Positions 8,539-16,807 are shown, numbered from the stretch's first letter. The stretch: DNA of 31,394 nucleotides from CAZJYI01 sp964550025 (GCA_964550025.1 CAZJYI010000133.1:1-31394), one strand, 5' to 3'. Numbers and translations are program-made. The notes: a model not told the origin generated them from the sequence alone.

Positions 8539-9132
8539 ATGACAGAGGGTTTGGCCTGGTTCGCCGTCTTGTTTTCGGCCGCGTTCACGAACAACATTCT
8601 CCTGACGAACTACCTGGGGATGTGCTCGTTCCTCGGCGCGTCACGGGAAGTGAAGACCTCGCTCGGTCTCGGCGTCGCCGTCGTCTTCGTCATGACGACG
8701 ACCAGCGTGCTGAACTACATCGTCTACCATCTCGTCCTCGTGCCGCTCGACCTGGTCTACCTGCGGTTCATCGTCTTTATTGTGGTTATCGCGGCTTTTG
8801 TGCAGCTCGTTGAGATGATCATCGAGCGCGTGTCCGAGGCGCTCTACGCGGCGCTTGGAATCTTCCTGCCGCTGATCACCGTCAATTGCGCCATTCTCGG
8901 CGCCAGTCTTTTCATGGTGATCCGCGAATACTCCTTCTGGTCGTCGCTCGCATACGGTCTCGGCAGCGGCCTCGGCTGGATGCTTGCCATCCTGGCCATG
9001 GCGGGGATACGCCAGAAGATGGCCAGATCGCGTGTTCCCAAGGGCCTCGAGGGCGCCGGGATTACCCTGGTGATCGCCGGCATCATGGCCCTCGCCTTCA
9101 TCGGTTTCTCGGGAATGATGAGTCTGAACTAG
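8539..9132 (+). CDS. nqrE: Na+-translocating NADH:quinone reductase subunit E
   Basis: 197 aa, the usual NqrE length. ATG 8539 follows GGGAGA; a GTG 27 bases upstream is in frame but lacks a good ribosome site. It has six membrane segments and the family hallmarks FTNNILLTNYLGMCSFLG, LRFIVFIVVIAAFVQLVEMI, LYAALGIFLPLITVNCAILG and GLGSGLGWMLAILAMAGIR. The two cysteines (GMC near 27 and VNC near 113) that help hold the intramembrane Fe-S cluster shared with NqrD are present. The C-terminus and LGMCSF favour NqrE over RnfA. nqrF follows 13 bases downstream, but nqrA-D are not in this window. Confidence 0.9.
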   Translation: MTEGLAWFAVLFSAAFTNNILLTNYLGMCSFLGASREVKTSLGLGVAVVFVMTTTSVLNYIVYHLVLVPLDLVYLRFIVFIVVIAAFVQLVEMIIERVSEALYAALGIFLPLITVNCAILGASLFMVIREYSFWSSLAYGLGSGLGWMLAILAMAGIRQKMARSRVPKGLEGAGITLVIAGIMALAFIGFSGMMSLN

Positions 9133-9145
9133 CGGCGCTATCCAG

Positions 9146-10249
9146 ATGATCCAGGCCTTCCTCATAAGCGTCTTCACCATGTGCGGCATCACCACGCTGC
9201 TGGCCGTCCTCATGGTCATCGCAGACGCTACGATTGCCAATTACGGCCGCTGCAAGATCACGATCAACGACGAAAAGGAGCTGACCGTCGAGGGCGGGCG
9301 CAACCTGTTGTCCACCCTGAAGGACGAGGAGGTCTTCATCCCGTCGGCCTGCGGCGGCCGCGGATCGTGCGGGCTGTGCAAGCTGAAGGTGGTGGACGGC
9401 GCGGGAAGCCACCTGCCCACGGAACTGCCCTGGCTGACGGAGGAAGAGAAGCAGGACAACGTTCGGCTTGCCTGCCAGGTCCGCGTAAAGAACGACATGC
9501 GGGTGGTCGTGCCCGAAGAGCTGTTTAGTGTCAGACAATTCTCCGCCACGGTGTCATCGATTCGCGACCTCACGCACGACATCAAGGAGGTCCGCCTGCG
9601 TCTCGTGGAGCCGGCGGAGATCGACTACGCGGCCGGGGCCTTCATTCAGTTCGAGGTCCCGTCGTACGAGCTGACCGACGAACCCGTCTACAGGGCCTAT
9701 TCGCTCTCGTCCAATCCGAAAGACCGCAACGAGATCGAGCTGGAGATCCGCTACGTGCCCAACGGAATCTGCACGACCTACGTTCACCAGCACCTGAAGG
9801 AGGGCGACGAAGTCACGATCAACGGTCCCTACGGGGAGTTCTACCTGCGTGATACCGACCGCCCCATTATCTGCATTGCCGGCGGATCGGGGATGGCGCC
9901 GATCAAGTCGATCCTTGCCCATATGGTCAACACCGAAAGCCCGCGCTGCGTGCGCTACTTCTTCGGGGCAAGGGCCACACGGGACCTGTTCCTGCTCGAC
10001 GAGATGAAAGCGCTCGAATCGACGCTGTCCGACTTCAAGTTCATTCCGGCTCTCTCCGCCCCCGACCCGGAAGATAACTGGCAGGGCGAAAGCGGCCTGA
10101 TCACCGAGGTCGTGTCGCGACACACCGGGGACCTGTCCAACCACGAGGCCTACCTCTGCGGCAGCCCCTTCATGATTGACGCCTGTGTCAAGGTGCTGAC
10201 GGAAAAGGGCATGCCGGAAGAACAGATCTACTACGACAAGTTTGCCTGA
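9146..10249 (+). CDS. nqrF: Na+-translocating NADH:quinone reductase subunit F, short form
   Basis: 367 aa. NqrF brings NADH electrons through FAD to a [2Fe-2S] ferredoxin domain. Residues 1-30 are one membrane anchor. Residues about 35-125 are the ferredoxin domain with CGGRGSCGLC and the fourth ligand in LACQ. The FAD domain shows RAYSLSSNP, and the NADH domain shows AGGSGMAPIKS, YFFGAR and YLCGSP; the C-terminus is YYDKFA. Compared with Vibrio NqrF (about 407 aa) the loop before RAYS is shortened by roughly 30 residues. All cofactor motifs are intact. It lies 13 bases after nqrE; the Shine-Dalgarno is weak, so translational coupling is likely. With only E and F here, the complex must be completed elsewhere or has a different partner. 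Confidence 0.9.
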   Translation: MIQAFLISVFTMCGITTLLAVLMVIADATIANYGRCKITINDEKELTVEGGRNLLSTLKDEEVFIPSACGGRGSCGLCKLKVVDGAGSHLPTELPWLTEEEKQDNVRLACQVRVKNDMRVVVPEELFSVRQFSATVSSIRDLTHDIKEVRLRLVEPAEIDYAAGAFIQFEVPSYELTDEPVYRAYSLSSNPKDRNEIELEIRYVPNGICTTYVHQHLKEGDEVTINGPYGEFYLRDTDRPIICIAGGSGMAPIKSILAHMVNTESPRCVRYFFGARATRDLFLLDEMKALESTLSDFKFIPALSAPDPEDNWQGESGLITEVVSRHTGDLSNHEAYLCGSPFMIDACVKVLTEKGMPEEQIYYDKFA

Positions 10250-10265
10250 GACCGGGAGAGGAGCG

Positions 10266-10730
10266 ATGAAGCAGACACGCAAGCTGGACGATGTGGAACG
10301 CGAGATGCGCCCGGGCGTCATTACGCGTGACGGCTTTCTCGGCACAGACCGCCGGCACCTCGTGGATATCCTGGAAGCGGATGCCGCGGAGGTCCGCCGC
10401 CTGGGATTGACGCACGAACGGATCGCCGACCGGATGCAGGCGCTGAGCGCCGCGGGACGTCGCGGACTGGGCGAGCCGATTCACGTCGAACCCCACTTCG
10501 AGGTGCGCGTCGACGGCGTGCGCGGCAAACTGCCCTGCCCGTTTCACGGAGGCATCTTCCCGAAGACCAACACGATCGTCAGGAACCTCGACAGCGGGTC
10601 CAGCATCACCTACACGGACCTCAACATCCACATGGTGCGCGAACACGGCTTCTACGAGGGCGAGGGTTCGCCCTTCCGCGTCGCCCCGGGAGAACTGGCC
10701 GAAGTGCTCGAGATCGAGGCGGAAGAGTAG
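10266..10730 (+). CDS. Small conserved-looking protein following nqrF, function unknown
   Basis: 154 aa from ATG 10266, with a strong GGGAGAGGAGC ribosome site and 16 bases after nqrF, so it belongs to the same transcript. It is soluble, without signal peptide or membrane segment. The N-terminal third is charged and helical (KQTRKLDDVEREMRPGVITR). The C-terminal half contains VRGKLPCPFHGGIFPKTNT and TDLNIHMVREHGFYEGEGSPFR. The single Cys next to His (CPFH) and the His-rich HM..HGFYEG stretch could bind metal or a flavin, but I recognise no named domain. Codon use matches the neighbours, so it is a real gene. A role with the Nqr subunits is inferred from position only. Confidence 0.8.
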   Translation: MKQTRKLDDVEREMRPGVITRDGFLGTDRRHLVDILEADAAEVRRLGLTHERIADRMQALSAAGRRGLGEPIHVEPHFEVRVDGVRGKLPCPFHGGIFPKTNTIVRNLDSGSSITYTDLNIHMVREHGFYEGEGSPFRVAPGELAEVLEIEAEE

Positions 10731-10960
10731 GCTTGTGTCGGGCTTTCAGCCCTTGGAGCCGCTTTCGTTCCGTGTTCCCCAAGGCTCGCGCCCTGGACTG
10801 GCCTGTGTCGGGCTTTCACCCTTGTGCCTTGTCGTACCTTCGATCTGTACTCCGCAGGAGGGCCAACGGCCCGACAGAAGCCAGCCCAGCCCGGTAGGGC
10901 TGGGGGAGGTGCATTGCCATGTACCCCAGGGCTGTAAGCCCGGCACAATCGCAGGTCACG
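10731..10960. repeat. Intergenic repeat block with TGTGTCGGGCTTTC units and hairpins
   Basis: TGTGTCGGGCTTTC occurs at 10734 and 10804 (and again at 17196). Between 10857 and 10955 are short hairpin words: GAGGGCCAACGGCCC, CCAGCCCGGTAGGGCTGG, and AGGGCTGTAAGCCC. No gene is visible. Blocks of this style are common between genes in PVC genomes. Confidence 0.75.
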
Positions 10961-10999
10961 AGGATTTCGCCTCGTTCCCAACACCTCGCCGATCCCCGG

Positions 11000-11041
11000 T
11001 GAAGAAAGAAGCCGCCGTCTCGCTTGGGAAACGGCGGCTTC
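11000..11041 (-). terminator. Rho-independent terminator of the superoxide reductase gene
   Basis: A perfect 11-bp stem (11008-11018 with 11031-11041, GAAGCCGCCGT) and a 12-base loop lie 25 bases beyond the minus-strand stop codon. On the minus strand the stem is followed by TTTCTTCA, a modest U-rich tail. Confidence 0.85.
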
Positions 11042-11065
11042 CTGTTGACGGTTCTGTCCGCGATT

Positions 11066-11479
11066 CTACAGCGAGACCTCGGTCAGCCAGTTGCCGTGGA
11101 CGTTGCAGTTCTCGATGACCTGCACCGTGCCGGACGCGGCCGCCACCTTGATGGCCGCGTAGGGCTTCGTTGCCTCGGCCGCGAGCCACGTACGCGAGAC
11201 GAACTTCTTGTCCACGTAGAAGTCAATATATTGGATGAAGTGCGCGTCCTGCATGACGTGCTCGATCTCGCCGACCGTCACCGCCACGGTGTCGCCGTCC
11301 ACGGCGACGACGGGGATGTGCTTCTTGTCGCCCTCGGACAGCTCGGCCGGGTCCGCCGGCTGCTTGATCGCCTCCGCGTTCTCCTTGAACGCGTCCTTCC
11401 CGGAACGGCAGACGAGACACAGTTCCGGCGATTCGTCAAACTCGATGTGTCCGCAGACACCACATTCGTATACGGCCAT
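11066..11479 (-). CDS. Superoxide reductase with N-terminal rubredoxin-type domain (desulfoferrodoxin-like)
   Basis: 137 aa from ATG 11479, preceded by AGGAGAGAG; an upstream in-frame start would add 26 low-complexity residues and is rejected. Residues 4-30 hold CGVC...CLVC, a rubredoxin/rubrerythrin-like Fe or Zn knuckle. The rest is the neelaredoxin fold with all five catalytic Fe ligands: His in KKHIPV, His in IEHVM, His in DAHFIQYI, and Cys plus His in ENCNVHGNW. The Glu that usually precedes the first His (EKH) is Lys here. The enzyme reduces superoxide to peroxide in the cytoplasm of anaerobes. It has its own terminator and a 189-base gap from cysK, so it is probably transcribed alone. 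The leader is A-rich, with repeated GAAAAC words at 11490-11515. Confidence 0.92.
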   Translation of the reverse strand: MAVYECGVCGHIEFDESPELCLVCRSGKDAFKENAEAIKQPADPAELSEGDKKHIPVVAVDGDTVAVTVGEIEHVMQDAHFIQYIDFYVDKKFVSRTWLAAEATKPYAAIKVAAASGTVQVIENCNVHGNWLTEVSL

Positions 11480-11556
11480 GGTTCTCTCTCCTTTTTCGTT
11501 TTCGTTTTCTTTTCCGTTCGCGCGTCCACGACCGCGCGAACAGAGAACAGCGGGCA

Positions 11557-11585
11557 AGGATGCGTCTACCGTCAGAGATTGTCAA
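11557..11585 (-). promoter_or_regulatory. Candidate promoter for the superoxide reductase gene
   Basis: Minus strand: an exact TTGACA (11585-11580), a 17-base spacer and a poor -10 (CATCCT). It lies about 80 bases before the start codon. Only the -35 box is convincing. Confidence 0.35.
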
Positions 11586-11668
11586 GATACGCAGCGATGC
11601 GGGATCCGACTCGCAGTTCTCGCGGCCGATCCCGGGCGAGCCGAGTGCGAGCCGAGCCTCCTGTCTCA

Positions 11669-12613
11669 TTACCCGTTGAACAGTACAGTGGACAGGTAGC
11701 GCTCGCCCGAATCCGGGAGGATAGCCACGATGGTCTTGTCCTCGAACTCAGGGTGCTTCGCCAGCCGCGCGGCAACGGCGGCAGCGGCGCCGCTGGAAAT
11801 GCCGGAGAGCAGGCCTTCTTCCCTGGCAAGACGGCGCGCGTAGTCAAGGGCCTCCTCGTTCTCGACCGTCTCCACCCGGTCGACAACCGACAGGTCGAGA
11901 ACATCGGGAATGAAGCCGGCCCCGATGCCCTGGATGACGTGGGGCCCCGGCGTGAGCTGTTCGTTGCCGAGCGTCTGGGTCATCACCGGGCTGCTCGCCG
12001 GTTCGACGGCGACCGAGAGAATGTCCTTGCCCTTCTCCTGCTTGAAGTAGCGCGAGATCCCCGTAATCGTGCCTCCCGTTCCCACACCGGCCACGAGCAC
12101 ATCAACGTCGCCGCCGGTCGCTTCCCAGATTTCCGGGCCGGTGGTCTCAAAGTGAACGGCCGGGTTGGCGGGGTTCTTGAACTGTTGTGGTATGAAGTAG
12201 CGTTCGGGATCACTCGATGCGATTTCCTCCGCGCGTTCGATGGCGCCTTTCATGCCCTTGGCGGCTTCGGTCAGCGTGAGCGTGGCGCCAAAGGCCTTGA
12301 GCACCTTCCGGCGCTCGATGCTCATCGACTCCGGCATGGTGAGCTCCACCTCGTAGCCGCGCGCCGCGCCGACGAACGAGAGGGCGATGCCGGTATTCCC
12401 GCTGGTGGGCTCGATAATGCGCATGCCCGGCTTGAGTACGCCGCGTTCCTCGGCGTCCCAGATCATGTTGGCGCCGATGCGGCACTTCACGGAATAGGCG
12501 GGATTGCGCCCTTCGATTTTGCCGAACACCCGGGCCTTGTCGCCCGCTACGCGGTTCAGCTTCACCAGTGGGGTGCCCCCTATGGACAGCGAATTGTCGT
12601 CATAGGTCTTCAT
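11669..12613 (-). CDS. cysK: Cysteine synthase A (O-acetylserine sulfhydrylase)
   Basis: 314 aa from ATG 12613, with an excellent AGGAGGAAG ribosome site. It is a PLP enzyme that makes cysteine from O-acetylserine and sulfide. The PLP lysine lies in NPAYSVKCRIGANMI (near 43), the substrate loop is EPTSGNTGIAL (near 68-78), and the phosphate-binding loop is GVGTGGTITG (near 177-186). The C-terminal ILPDSGERYLST is typical of CysK. The length is normal. It starts 24 bases after the ThiF/MoeB-like gene, so the two form an operon. That pairing hints that sulfide could be delivered by a sulfur-carrier protein, but no carrier gene is present here. Confidence 0.93.
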   Translation of the reverse strand: MKTYDDNSLSIGGTPLVKLNRVAGDKARVFGKIEGRNPAYSVKCRIGANMIWDAEERGVLKPGMRIIEPTSGNTGIALSFVGAARGYEVELTMPESMSIERRKVLKAFGATLTLTEAAKGMKGAIERAEEIASSDPERYFIPQQFKNPANPAVHFETTGPEIWEATGGDVDVLVAGVGTGGTITGISRYFKQEKGKDILSVAVEPASSPVMTQTLGNEQLTPGPHVIQGIGAGFIPDVLDLSVVDRVETVENEEALDYARRLAREEGLLSGISSGAAAAVAARLAKHPEFEDKTIVAILPDSGERYLSTVLFNG

Positions 12614-12637
12614 GTCTTCTTCCTCCTGGGTTCATCC

Positions 12638-13396
12638 TTATGGTTTCTGCCGGTCGTTCCCGCAAAGGGCGCAATCCGGTCGTCGTATCAGCGGCAAGCA
12701 TCGGAACGTCATGGCCAGCGCGTCATAGAGCAGAAGACGGTTCGTCAGCAGCCGGCCGATCCCGAGAATGTACTTGATCGCCTCCGTGGCCTGCACGGTG
12801 CCCAACACGCCGGGCAAGACGCCGAGCGGTCCGTTGGGTACTTCCGGTCTGCCGTCGTCGGGAGGCGGCCCCTCGAACACGCAACGGTAGCATGCCGTTT
12901 CGCCCGGCAAGACGGTCATGGTTTGCCCCGTGAAGGCCCTGATTCCGGCGTGGGAATACGGTTTCCGCAACCCGTGGCAGACGTCGGCGATGAGGAACTT
13001 GGCGTCGTAGTTGTCCGTGGCATCGATGACGAAATCGTAATCCGTGAGCAACGCGCCGGCGTTGTCCGCCGTCAGTTTCGCCTCGATAGGGCGGACCTCG
13101 ACTCCGGGATTGAGCGTGGCTACGCTTTCCGCGGCGGAGCGCGCTTTCGGGCTTCCCACATCCGGGGTAGCGTGAAGAACCTGCCGTTGCAGGTTGCTGG
13201 TTTCCACGATGTCCGGATCAACAATGCCGAGCTTCCCGACGCCGGCCGCGGCGAGATACAGCACGGCCGGCGACCCGAGTCCGCCTGCCCCGACCAGCAG
13301 TACGCCCGCAGACAGCAGGCGTTCCTGTCCCTCCGGTCCGACCTCCGGCAGCGAGAGGTGCCTGGCGTAACGCTCATCATTGTCGTCCGGTCTCAT
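12638..13396 (-). CDS. ThiF/MoeB/HesA-family E1-like adenylyltransferase
   Basis: 252 aa. ATG 13396 has GAGG 10 bases upstream and gives the usual family start (N-D-E-R-Y-A-R-H-L-S-L-P-E-V-G). In-frame starts at 13423 and 13429 are less likely. It shows the ATP-binding GAGGLGSP near 37-44, Asp/Arg residues in VDPDIVETSNLQRQVLH near 61-77, DATDNYDAKFLI, and two zinc CxxC pairs (CYRC and CALC). It lacks a rhodanese domain. The family adenylates the C-terminal Gly-Gly of ThiS/MoaD/CysO-like carriers for sulfur transfer. Co-transcription with cysK favours a role in cysteine or thiamin/molybdopterin sulfur supply; the exact carrier is unknown. Confidence 0.88.
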   Translation of the reverse strand: MRPDDNDERYARHLSLPEVGPEGQERLLSAGVLLVGAGGLGSPAVLYLAAAGVGKLGIVDPDIVETSNLQRQVLHATPDVGSPKARSAAESVATLNPGVEVRPIEAKLTADNAGALLTDYDFVIDATDNYDAKFLIADVCHGLRKPYSHAGIRAFTGQTMTVLPGETACYRCVFEGPPPDDGRPEVPNGPLGVLPGVLGTVQATEAIKYILGIGRLLTNRLLLYDALAMTFRCLPLIRRPDCALCGNDRQKP

Positions 13397-13439
13397 TGCA
13401 CGGTATCCTCGTCTCAATTCCATACCCAAATGTCCGCAT

Positions 13440-13469
13440 ACGCTACCGCAGTATACATGAGTATGTCAA
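13440..13469 (-). promoter_or_regulatory. Candidate promoter and dyad for the thiF-like/cysK operon
   Basis: Minus strand: TTGACA (13469-13464), an 18-base spacer and TAGCGT (13445-13440), about 45 bases before the ATG. The spacer contains a short dyad, ATAC-TCAT-GTAT, positioned where a repressor such as an Rrf2 regulator would sit. A TATACT box also overlaps the dyad, so the -10 assignment is uncertain. The remainder of 13397-13594 is empty. Confidence 0.45.
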
Positions 13470-13594
13470 TCATCTTTTCTGGAATTGTTTTTCTGCCGGT
13501 GCATTCGATGGATCCGACGGAATCGAGTCAGTCGACTCATTCGATTCTCTCAAAGTGTAGACGGGGGGACCGGCGAGGATCGTCTTTCCGGTCG

Positions 13595-16168
13595 CTACTC
13601 GCTGACGAGAGCTTCGCGGACCTTTTCCAGGAGGTCCGCGGTCCGGTAAGGTTTCTGCACGAAGCCGGCAATGCTCTTGCCCGCAAAGCGCTCGGCGATC
13701 TCGTGCTCGTCGTAGCCGCTCGAGATCAGGACCGGCACGTCGGCGCTGATTTCTCGGATCTTCCGGAACGCGGCTTCGCCGCCCATGCGAGGCATTGTCA
13801 AGTCCAGGACGATGCAGGTGACGTCTTCCTTGCGTTCCTGCAGTAGACCGACGGCCTCCAGACCGTTCGTTGCCGTCAGCACGCTGAACCCGGCTTTTTG
13901 CAGCATGCGCTGCCCGACGTTGCGCACCATCTCGTCGTCGTCCGCGAGGATCACGCAGCCCCACCCGGCCCACGATTCGCCGACGTGAGCGGCCTCGCCT
14001 TCTTCGGTCGTCGCGACGGTCTCATGCGCGACCGGGAACAGGACGCGGAAACGAGTCCCTTTCCCTACCTCGCTGTCGACCTTGATCCCGCCCTTGTGCC
14101 CCCTGATGATTCCGAGCACGGCAGCCAGTCCCAGTCCCCGGCCGATGAACTTGGTCGTGAAAAACGGATCGAACATCTGCGCAACGGTCTGCTCGTCCAT
14201 CCCGCACCCGTTGTCGCGCACCTCGACGCAGACGTATTGGCCCGGGGTGGCGTTTCCCGCCGGGATGGTGTCCGCAAGAAACTCGTCGTCGCAGTCAATG
14301 GCGCTGACCGATACGTCGATAATCCCGCTTCTGCCTTCGATGGCTTCGGAAGCATTCGTCACCAGGTTCATGATGACCTGGTGCATCTGCCGCGCGTCGG
14401 CATTGACGGCGGGAATGTCTTCGCCGAGGGCATACTTCACAACCACGTTCTTGGCCACGGACACCTCGAGCAGACGCGTCATCTCGCGAATCACGCGCCG
14501 CAGGTCGACGGTAGCGACGGCATAGGTGCCTTTCCCGGAGTAGGCGAGCATCTGCTTGCAGAGGTCGGCCGCACGCTTGGCGGCCTTCTCGATGTTGGCC
14601 ATACTCACTGCTGCCGGCGACCCCTCGGGCAGGTCTTCCCGGGCCAGATCGGCACTCCCGAGAATGCCCACCAGGAGATTGTTGAAATCGTGCGCAATCC
14701 CCCCCGCCAGGACGCCCAGGCTCTCCAGTTTCTGTGCCTGCTGAAACTGTGACTGCATTCTCTGACGCTCTTCCTGGGCACGATTGCGGTCCGTAACATC
14801 GCGGAAGATCGCCGCGAACTGTCCTTTCGCGGGACTGAAAGCGGCAATCTCGAAGTGCTTCTTCAACGCGCGGATCTGCGTTTCGAAACGTGCCGGATTG
14901 CCGGTCAGGGCCACTTCCCCGAAGGTGGCAATCAGCTCCTCCTCTATGCGGGGGAGGACCTCGCGTGCCGTCTTCCCGAGCACCTCTTCGACCTTCAGGC
15001 CCGTCTGTGCCTCGAACGCCGGGTTGGCTTCGAGGAAGCGGTAGTCATACGGCTTGCCGTCGTTGTCGCAGATAATCTCGTGCAGGGCGAACCCGCCCAG
15101 CATCTCGCGAAAGAGCATGCGGTAGCGCTTCTCGCTCGAACGCAGATCCGTGTCCGACTGCTGCAGTGCGGCCAGCATGATATTGACACCCGCCGTCAGG
15201 CGGCTCATTTCGTCGTGCCCCCTGACGGGCAGGCGCGTCGAAAGGTCATGCGTCGTCGCCACCTTGTCCACCGCCCGGCCCAGTTCGAGCATGCGGCGCA
15301 GCACCGTGCGCTCCAGCAACATGACCAGGGTCAGGAGCAGCAGCAGGCCGCCGGTGAGCACGATCAAGACGGCGTAACGCTTGGCGCGTTTCCCCTCTCG
15401 GACGATATCGCGGGGAATGCGCGCCGACGCCAGGCAGACGGGTCTTCCTTCGATATCCGCCAGCGCGGTCGACACGTGCAGCTCGCCCGAGGGCATCTCG
15501 TAGCTCGAGTAACCGGCAAAACCGTCCCCGTGCGTACGCAACGCTTTGGGAGAGCCTTCCGGTATGGGGTCGAGGTGGAAGTCGACCAGGGCGCGGCTGC
15601 AGATGGTCTCCAGCACGCTGCCGGCCACGTGGCGTCCCGCGAGCAGTACCCCGCCGACAGGTGAGCCGATCGGCGCGGCGGCCACGAGAACCGGACCGGA
15701 TGCCGGCATCATGATACCGCTGGCCGTCTCACCCTCCATCCCTGTCGCCACGTTGCGCACGCGCACGCGGAAAGCTTCCTGCTCCAGCGGAGACGCGATC
15801 CGCTTCTCGCGCCGGTAGTCATAGGCAATATTGGCCAGTACCGCGCCGTCCGCGCCGAGCACAGCGGCAAAGTTGATGCGGTCTTCCGTCAGTGCTTCCG
15901 TATGGCAGTGCTGTGACACGAACGCGGACGCATTGCTCGCGGTAGTGTCCGCCTCCAGGTGCTCCGCCAGCTCCTGCACGGCCTCGAGTAGATGGACGAT
16001 TTCGGAATCGAGCGCGTCGAAACACCGGTCCATGCTGGCAATGGCATCCCTGCGTTCCAGGGCGCTGAAGCGGGGATATACGACCCATTCGTGCACGGCA
16101 TAGTCCAGAAAACCGTACAGGACGAAAACGGTGAACAGAATGACGGCCGTCTTGACTCTTATCGACAT
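13595..16168 (-). CDS. Membrane hybrid histidine kinase (CHASE4-HAMP-PAS-HisKA-HATPase-REC)
   Basis: 857 aa. ATG 16168 is preceded by GGGAGA at good spacing; an in-frame start 23 codons upstream lacks this. TM1 is residues 8-26 and TM2 about 265-287. The periplasmic region between them begins with a CHASE4-like helix (HEWVVYPRFSALERRDA). A HAMP domain (about 288-340) and a PAS domain (about 345-460, ending IFRDVTDRNRAQEE) follow. HisKA has His493 in GGIAHDFNN. The ATPase motifs are NLVTNASEAI (N-box), VRDNGCGMD (G1) and GRGLGLAAVLGI (G2). The C-terminal receiver (about 735-857) has ADDDE and phospho-acceptor Asp789 in LDLTMP. All signalling residues are intact. No output regulator is adjacent, so the partner is unknown. 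Confidence 0.92.
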   Translation of the reverse strand: MSIRVKTAVILFTVFVLYGFLDYAVHEWVVYPRFSALERRDAIASMDRCFDALDSEIVHLLEAVQELAEHLEADTTASNASAFVSQHCHTEALTEDRINFAAVLGADGAVLANIAYDYRREKRIASPLEQEAFRVRVRNVATGMEGETASGIMMPASGPVLVAAAPIGSPVGGVLLAGRHVAGSVLETICSRALVDFHLDPIPEGSPKALRTHGDGFAGYSSYEMPSGELHVSTALADIEGRPVCLASARIPRDIVREGKRAKRYAVLIVLTGGLLLLLTLVMLLERTVLRRMLELGRAVDKVATTHDLSTRLPVRGHDEMSRLTAGVNIMLAALQQSDTDLRSSEKRYRMLFREMLGGFALHEIICDNDGKPYDYRFLEANPAFEAQTGLKVEEVLGKTAREVLPRIEEELIATFGEVALTGNPARFETQIRALKKHFEIAAFSPAKGQFAAIFRDVTDRNRAQEERQRMQSQFQQAQKLESLGVLAGGIAHDFNNLLVGILGSADLAREDLPEGSPAAVSMANIEKAAKRAADLCKQMLAYSGKGTYAVATVDLRRVIREMTRLLEVSVAKNVVVKYALGEDIPAVNADARQMHQVIMNLVTNASEAIEGRSGIIDVSVSAIDCDDEFLADTIPAGNATPGQYVCVEVRDNGCGMDEQTVAQMFDPFFTTKFIGRGLGLAAVLGIIRGHKGGIKVDSEVGKGTRFRVLFPVAHETVATTEEGEAAHVGESWAGWGCVILADDDEMVRNVGQRMLQKAGFSVLTATNGLEAVGLLQERKEDVTCIVLDLTMPRMGGEAAFRKIREISADVPVLISSGYDEHEIAERFAGKSIAGFVQKPYRTADLLEKVREALVSE

Positions 16169-16303
16169 CGCATCTCCCGCCCCGCAACCCGGGCGCCTGA
16201 GCAGCACTCCCAAGACCGGGTTCCTCCCCAGAAGCAAAACACATCGTGCGCTTGAAGTCGAGAGTTTAGCATTCCCCTTGTCTCACATAACCTGCAATCC
16301 CTG

Positions 16304-16332
16304 ATTGACTTCTGCCCAGTGAATGCTACGCT
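16304..16332 (+). promoter_or_regulatory. Candidate promoter of the rrf2-type gene
   Basis: TTGACT (16304-16309), a 17-base spacer and TACGCT (16327-16332), ending 30 bases before the start codon. It resembles the rtcR promoter candidate (TTGACT-N17-TATCGT), supporting a common housekeeping promoter type. The rest of the divergent spacer 16169-16303 has no clear feature. Confidence 0.5.
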
Positions 16333-16362
16333 ATGAGTCTCAATTTCCGGAGAAGCCGTCAG

Positions 16363-16794
16363 ATGATAACCAGGGAAGCCGACTACGCCATACGCGTGAT
16401 GCTGTATCTCGCGCACCACGCGAACAACGGGCGGAGTGTCTCCACCGCTCTTCTGGCGGAAGAAATGGACATCCCCTACCGTTTCCTCCGCAAGATCGTG
16501 CGGCGCATGGTTGAAGCCGGGCTGGTGGCCAGCCAGCGCGGAAAGGGAGGCGGTGTCAAGTTGGCCAAGCCCCGCAACCGCATATCCCTATTGCAGGTCG
16601 TCAATGCCATCGACCCCCGGGGGGTCCAGATTAACACCTGCAGCACGAACAAGCGCGCCTGCGCGCGCAGCCGACAGTGCGAAGTGCACCCCGAGCTCCG
16701 GCAACTCCAGCAGATGCTCGACAAGCATCTCGGTGACATCTCGTTCGAGCAGCTCACGCAGAAGAAGACGAACAGAGCGAAGAACGGGGCCTGA
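16363..16794 (+). CDS. Rrf2-family transcriptional regulator with Fe-S type cysteines
   Basis: 143 aa. ATG 16363 has GGAGA at good spacing; an in-frame ATG 30 bases upstream is less likely because Rrf2 proteins start near M-x-x-T-R-E-A-D-Y-A. The winged helix covers residues 1-80, with the recognition region ALLAEEMDIPYRFLRKIVRRM and the wing SQRGKGGGVKLAKP. Three cysteines in NTC...RAC...RQC (C-x6-C-x5-C) match the IscR/NsrR-type [Fe-S] ligand pattern. Rrf2 proteins sense iron-sulfur status, nitric oxide or cysteine. The downstream ferredoxin gene starts 13 bases after the stop codon. Possible targets nearby are cysK and the superoxide reductase; this is inference. Confidence 0.9.
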   Translation: MITREADYAIRVMLYLAHHANNGRSVSTALLAEEMDIPYRFLRKIVRRMVEAGLVASQRGKGGGVKLAKPRNRISLLQVVNAIDPRGVQINTCSTNKRACARSRQCEVHPELRQLQQMLDKHLGDISFEQLTQKKTNRAKNGA

Positions 16795-16807
16795 TCCAGG
16801 GAGACCA

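Noticed and set aside
11024..13846. Long plus-strand open frame of about 940 codons
   Set aside because: It is antisense to the superoxide reductase, cysK and thiF-like genes, whose families are unmistakable. Long antisense frames are common in GC-rich DNA.
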